From NCBI GenBank assembly GCA_002395605.1, contig DGXO01000022.1, positions 1 through 7,934 on the forward strand: a stretch of DNA of 7,934 bases. Direction: 5' to 3'. Below the pieces are notes generated by a model, which ran no database searches, had not been told where the DNA came from, and worked only from the letters and a program-made list of their open reading frames with translations. The stretch is from Bacteroidales bacterium UBA4230. GTDB taxonomy: Bacteria > Bacteroidota > Bacteroidia > Bacteroidales > UBA932. Below, piece after piece: positions 5,582 through 7,934 of the stretch (position 1 is the stretch's first letter; each line of letters begins with the position of its first letter). The translations under genes were made by a program, and so were the position numbers.

Positions 5582-6856
5582 ATGACAAACACAATCATTG
5601 CTTCAATCGCAGTCATCGTAGTTGTGACTCTCATTCTGGTTGCGCTCCTTCTCTGGATCAAAACCGCACTCACCCCTTCCGGTACCGTAAAGATAAATAT
5701 CAATAACGGCACCAAGGAGCTTGAGGTCACCCCCGGAGGTGACGTAATGCACACCCTCGCAGACCACGGAATCTTCCTTCCTTCGGCCTGCGGCGGTAAG
5801 GCCAACTGCGGCCAGTGCAAACTCCAGGTACTCTCCGGCGGCGGCACCATCCTCCCCACGGAAACCGGTTTCTTCTCCCGCAAGCAGATCAAGGACGGCT
5901 GGCGCCTGGGCTGCCAGGTTAAGGTCAAGGACAACATTGAAATCGCTGTCCCTGAAAGCGCCCTCTCCGTCAAGAAACTGGAGTGCGAGGTTATCTCCAA
6001 CGAGAACGTTGCCACCTTCATCAAGGAATTCACCGTCAAGCTCCCCGAAGGCGAACACATCGACTTCAAGAGCGGTGAATACATCCAGATTGACATCCCC
6101 GAATATGAGGCCGACTTCTCCGACATGGGCGTGGCCGATATCTACAAGGGTGACTGGGAAAAGTACGGCATCACTTCCCTGAAGTACAAGAACACCGTTC
6201 CCACCATCCGTGCATACTCCATGGCCAGCTATCCCGCCGAAAAAGACCTCATCAAGCTGAACGTGCGTATCGCAACTCCCCCGTTCGACCGCACCCAGCC
6301 TAAGGGCGTGTTCAAGTTCGTGCCCGGCGTTCCTCCGGGAATCGCCTCCACCTACGTGTTCTCACGCAAGCCCGGTGACAAGGTCATGATCAGCGGTCCT
6401 TACGGAGAATTCCTTCTCCCTAAGGACGACCCCGACACCCAGGAATACATCTTCGTTGGCGGCGGCGCCGGCATGGCACCTCTCCGCAGCCACATCATGC
6501 ACCTGTTCAAGACCCTCAAGACCAAAAAGCCCGTGCGCTTCTTCTACGGCGCCCGCGCCCTTGTGGAAGCCTTCTATCTTGAAGACTTTGCGGAAATCGA
6601 GAAAGAATTCCCCAACTTCCACTTCACCCTGGCCCTTGACCGTCCGGATCCCGCAGCAGACGCCGCCGGTGTCAAGTACACTCCCGGCTTTGTGCACAAC
6701 GTGATGTACGAGACCTACCTCAAGAACCACGAGGCTCCCGAGGACATCAAGTACTTCATGTGCGGCCCGCCCATGATGGTCAAGTGCGTGAACGAACTCC
6801 TGGATTCCCTTGGAGTTGCCCCCGAGAGCATTCTCTACGACAACTTCGGAGGTTAA
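5582..6856 (+). CDS. nqrF: NqrF, Na+-translocating NADH:quinone oxidoreductase subunit F
   Basis: Entry subunit of Na+-NQR: oxidises NADH in the cytoplasm and passes electrons through FAD to a [2Fe-2S] cluster. Domains in order: one N-terminal membrane helix (about 5-29); a plant-type ferredoxin domain with C70, C76, C79 and C111 (PSACGGKANCGQCK), the same residue numbers as I recall for the Vibrio protein; an FAD-binding barrel with RAYSMAS (210-216) and GPYGEF (272-277); and an NADH-binding domain with VGGGAGMAPLRS (292-303), FYGAR (321-325), MCGPPMM (393-399) and the aromatic C-terminus YDNFGG. The 424 residues compare with about 408 in Vibrio. Codons favour C-ending forms such as TTC, AAC and ATC, consistent with strong expression. 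Last gene of the operon; its TAA shares bases with the stop of the facing lipoprotein gene. No nqrM or apbE gene follows in the window. Confidence 0.97.
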   Translation: MTNTIIASIAVIVVVTLILVALLLWIKTALTPSGTVKININNGTKELEVTPGGDVMHTLADHGIFLPSACGGKANCGQCKLQVLSGGGTILPTETGFFSRKQIKDGWRLGCQVKVKDNIEIAVPESALSVKKLECEVISNENVATFIKEFTVKLPEGEHIDFKSGEYIQIDIPEYEADFSDMGVADIYKGDWEKYGITSLKYKNTVPTIRAYSMASYPAEKDLIKLNVRIATPPFDRTQPKGVFKFVPGVPPGIASTYVFSRKPGDKVMISGPYGEFLLPKDDPDTQEYIFVGGGAGMAPLRSHIMHLFKTLKTKKPVRFFYGARALVEAFYLEDFAEIEKEFPNFHFTLALDRPDPAADAAGVKYTPGFVHNVMYETYLKNHEAPEDIKYFMCGPPMMVKCVNELLDSLGVAPESILYDNFGG

Positions 6857-7779
6857 TCGTAAACCAAAGCGCTTTTATCAAGCCGCCAGCCTTGTGGGCA
6901 GTCAAGCCCCGTGGCTGACGGCTTTAAAATTATGGGATAGCAGGTATTGCGGCAGGCGTCCCGGTTGTCCGAGACATAAAAACGAAAGATCAGGTACTCT
7001 CCGGGGCGGGTGTGGCATGAGGAGGAGAAATAGTCGGCCTTTACCTCAATATAGGACTGCGCAAGGCCGCCGGAGAGGTTTTCAAGAAGGTACAGCTTCA
7101 CAGTTCCGCTCATTCCGTCCAGGGTGTCATGGTTGAGAGGGTATATCCCGGAGCCGGTTTTCAAGTACCCTTCACCAAAAAGAGAGTCCCAGTATTCTAC
7201 GGTACTGCCTCCAAAGAGGAGTACCGACGACGGTGAATTGCAAACCCGTGCAGAGGTAATGCGTAAACTAACATCCTCATCAAGGCCTCTGCGGTCTACC
7301 CGGAGGTCTACCCTTGCCATAAGCCTCTCCAAGGGCACTTCAATCTTTCCGTCTGCTCCTGCAACCGCATCCTCCAAATACGCTGCCATGGGGATGCCGG
7401 CCTCAAACTCGTCCGGGTACGCCAGGTGGAACCTGTATTCCAGAGCCTCCTGATATGAGCCGAACTTGAGTTCATATCCAAGATTGGCCGCCGCGAAGAC
7501 CATATAAGGGCTGTCCTTGAGAAGCCTTGCTTTCAATGAAGGGATTTCTCCGCGGTAATCTCTTCTGGAGACATAAGCGCTTGCCTCCAAAAGGCCGAAA
7601 CTATTGTATACCAGGATATTGTAGTCGGAAATGAGGTTGTCGTCAGGGTCGCCTGAACGCGTGTGGACTCCCTGGGGAAGAAGGGATATGGAAACTTCTT
7701 CCACAAAAGGCTTCTCCACACGCGAACACGCGGCCACAAGAACAACAATTAATAACCATCTAACGCCACTTCCAATCAT
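6853..7779 (-). CDS. Fimbrillin-like lipoprotein (DUF4906 / FimB-Mfa2-type), probable cell-surface fimbrial component
   Basis: Predicted outer-membrane lipoprotein of the Bacteroidales fimbrial superfamily; family members build or anchor surface fimbriae, but the partner here is unknown. A signal peptide (residues 1-17, hydrophobic core LLIVVLVAA) ends in the lipobox VAAC, so C18 should be lipidated. The mature start SRVEKP is not a clear surface-export signal. After it come a TRSGDPDDNLISDYNILVYN block (40-59), typical of the start of these beta-sandwich domains, YMVFAAANLGY (92-102), LERLMARVDLRV (150-161), KLYLLENLSGG (228-238) and a C-terminal RNTCYPIILKP / GWRLD pattern that recalls DUF4906. 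Length 308 residues fits the group. Mature Cys occur at 180, 255, 276, 280 and 294. The start is supported by a Shine-Dalgarno at 7787-7794 and by the TGATG overlap with the upstream gene. Assignment is from remembered patterns, not alignment. Confidence 0.72.
   Translation of the reverse strand: MIGSGVRWLLIVVLVAACSRVEKPFVEEVSISLLPQGVHTRSGDPDDNLISDYNILVYNSFGLLEASAYVSRRDYRGEIPSLKARLLKDSPYMVFAAANLGYELKFGSYQEALEYRFHLAYPDEFEAGIPMAAYLEDAVAGADGKIEVPLERLMARVDLRVDRRGLDEDVSLRITSARVCNSPSSVLLFGGSTVEYWDSLFGEGYLKTGSGIYPLNHDTLDGMSGTVKLYLLENLSGGLAQSYIEVKADYFSSSCHTRPGEYLIFRFYVSDNRDACRNTCYPIILKPSATGLDCPQGWRLDKSALVYD
6881..6923 (+). terminator. Candidate terminator hairpin of the nqr operon, inside the facing gene
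   Basis: Left arm AGCCGCCAGCC (6881-6891) pairs with right arm GGCTGACGGCT (6913-6923) at 10 of 11 positions, with one C-A mismatch. An inner GGGC/GCCC stem (6896-6899 with 6906-6909) is nested in the loop. The hairpin starts 25 bases after the nqrF stop. It is followed only by a short T run (TTT then AAAA), so it is a weak intrinsic terminator at best. It lies in the coding sequence of the minus-strand lipoprotein (about residues 286-300). Confidence 0.4.
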
Positions 7780-7934
7780 CAGAATATCTCCTTTCTTTGA
7801 TCACACATATTCCAGGGCACGCACGAGCCGCCAAGCGAAACCATATCGGCCGAAGCCGGGATGTCCGGGTCCGGCGTTCCCATTTTTTTCAGAGTCACGT
7901 CAAGGGAGTAGGTTCTCCCGGCGCGAAGCCCCGG
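7779..7934 (-). CDS. C-terminal end of a probable fimbrillin-like protein (partial)
   Basis: The frame is open from the right edge to a TGA at 7781-7779 and gives the last 51 residues of a larger protein. The pattern AGRTYSLDVTLKKMGTPDPD followed by a short strand and PWNMCDQRKEIF resembles the closing strands of Bacteroidales fimbrillin-like domains, in which a Y-x-V/L-x-V-x-L strand is followed by G-x-x-DPD and a later Trp. The stop overlaps the start of the downstream lipoprotein in TGATG, so the two are almost certainly co-transcribed and probably translationally coupled. Whether this is a structural fimbrillin, an anchor paralogue or another surface protein cannot be decided from 51 residues. 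The upstream part and promoter lie beyond the window. Confidence 0.6.
   Translation of the reverse strand, partial: PGLRAGRTYSLDVTLKKMGTPDPDIPASADMVSLGGSCVPWNMCDQRKEIF
7787..7794 (-). promoter_or_regulatory. Shine-Dalgarno sequence for the fimbrillin-like lipoprotein
   Basis: On the minus strand AAAGGAGA lies 7 bases before the ATG at 7779, within the last codons of the upstream partial gene. It supports the chosen start and, with the TGATG overlap, a coupled gene pair. Confidence 0.6.

Noticed and set aside
5398..6126. Long open frame on the minus strand (242 codons) antisense to nqrE and nqrF
   Set aside because: It lies wholly opposite two certain genes, has no family features, and its low-complexity Ser/Thr/Arg composition is what C-ending codons on the other strand produce.
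6795..6817. AACTCC...GGAGTT inverted repeat near the end of nqrF as a terminator for the minus-strand lipoprotein
   Set aside because: Six-base arms with an 11-base loop, moderate GC and no T-tract on the minus-strand side; probably chance within coding sequence.
989..6856. Operon encoding Rnf rather than Nqr
   Set aside because: Four subunits have Rnf relatives, but NqrA and the FAD/NADH-binding NqrF with its FeS-FAD-NADH layout are Nqr-specific, and no RnfB-like ferredoxin is present.
6866..6875. Perfect palindrome AAAGCGCTTT just after nqrF
   Set aside because: Has no loop and is only 10 bases long; encodes Lys-Ser-Ala near the C-terminus of the facing gene. Not enough for a site call.

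Overview
The window looks like a chromosomal piece of a Bacteroidales bacterium, moderately GC-rich by eye. Four things suggest this: the gene content, the quinone-coupled sodium pump in its Bacteroidota form, a lipoprotein of the fimbrillin / DUF4906 type found mainly in gut and oral Bacteroidales, and TAnnTTCG promoter-like boxes close to the Bacteroidota -7 consensus TAnnTTTG. A Rikenellaceae-like or uncultured gut lineage is plausible, but the genus cannot be read from this stretch.

Layout. Positions 1-902, minus strand: the N-terminal 300 residues of a UvrD/PcrA-type superfamily 1 DNA helicase that runs off the left edge. Positions 903-988: a short divergent control region with two back-to-back -7-like boxes that form a quasi-palindrome. 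Positions 989-6856, plus strand: a complete, tightly packed nqrABCDEF operon with gaps of 3 to 17 bases, encoding the Na+-translocating NADH:quinone oxidoreductase. Positions 6853-7934, minus strand: two fimbrillin-like genes facing the nqr operon. One is a complete 308-residue lipoprotein. The other is the last 51 codons of an upstream gene whose stop overlaps the lipoprotein start.

How the genes work together. NqrF takes electrons from NADH through FAD and a [2Fe-2S] cluster. They pass through the Cys-ligated iron centre between NqrD and NqrE, then the covalent FMN of NqrC, the covalent FMN of NqrB and riboflavin, to quinone (probably menaquinone here), with Na+ pumped outward. Nearly all cofactor residues are visible: C70/C76/C79/C111 of NqrF, C27 and C112 of NqrD, C25 and C125 of NqrE, and T226 of NqrC. 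NqrB reads SAAT rather than SGAT at its flavin threonine. The helicase and the fimbrial genes are neighbours, not functional partners.

This is mostly a well-known system. The least expected features are a Cys/His/Glu-rich extension on the periplasmic C-terminus of NqrC, the SAAT motif in NqrB, stop codons of nqrF and the facing lipoprotein gene sharing one TTAA, and a terminator-like hairpin for nqr lying inside the facing gene. I saw no tRNA, rRNA, CRISPR array, insertion sequence or phage element.
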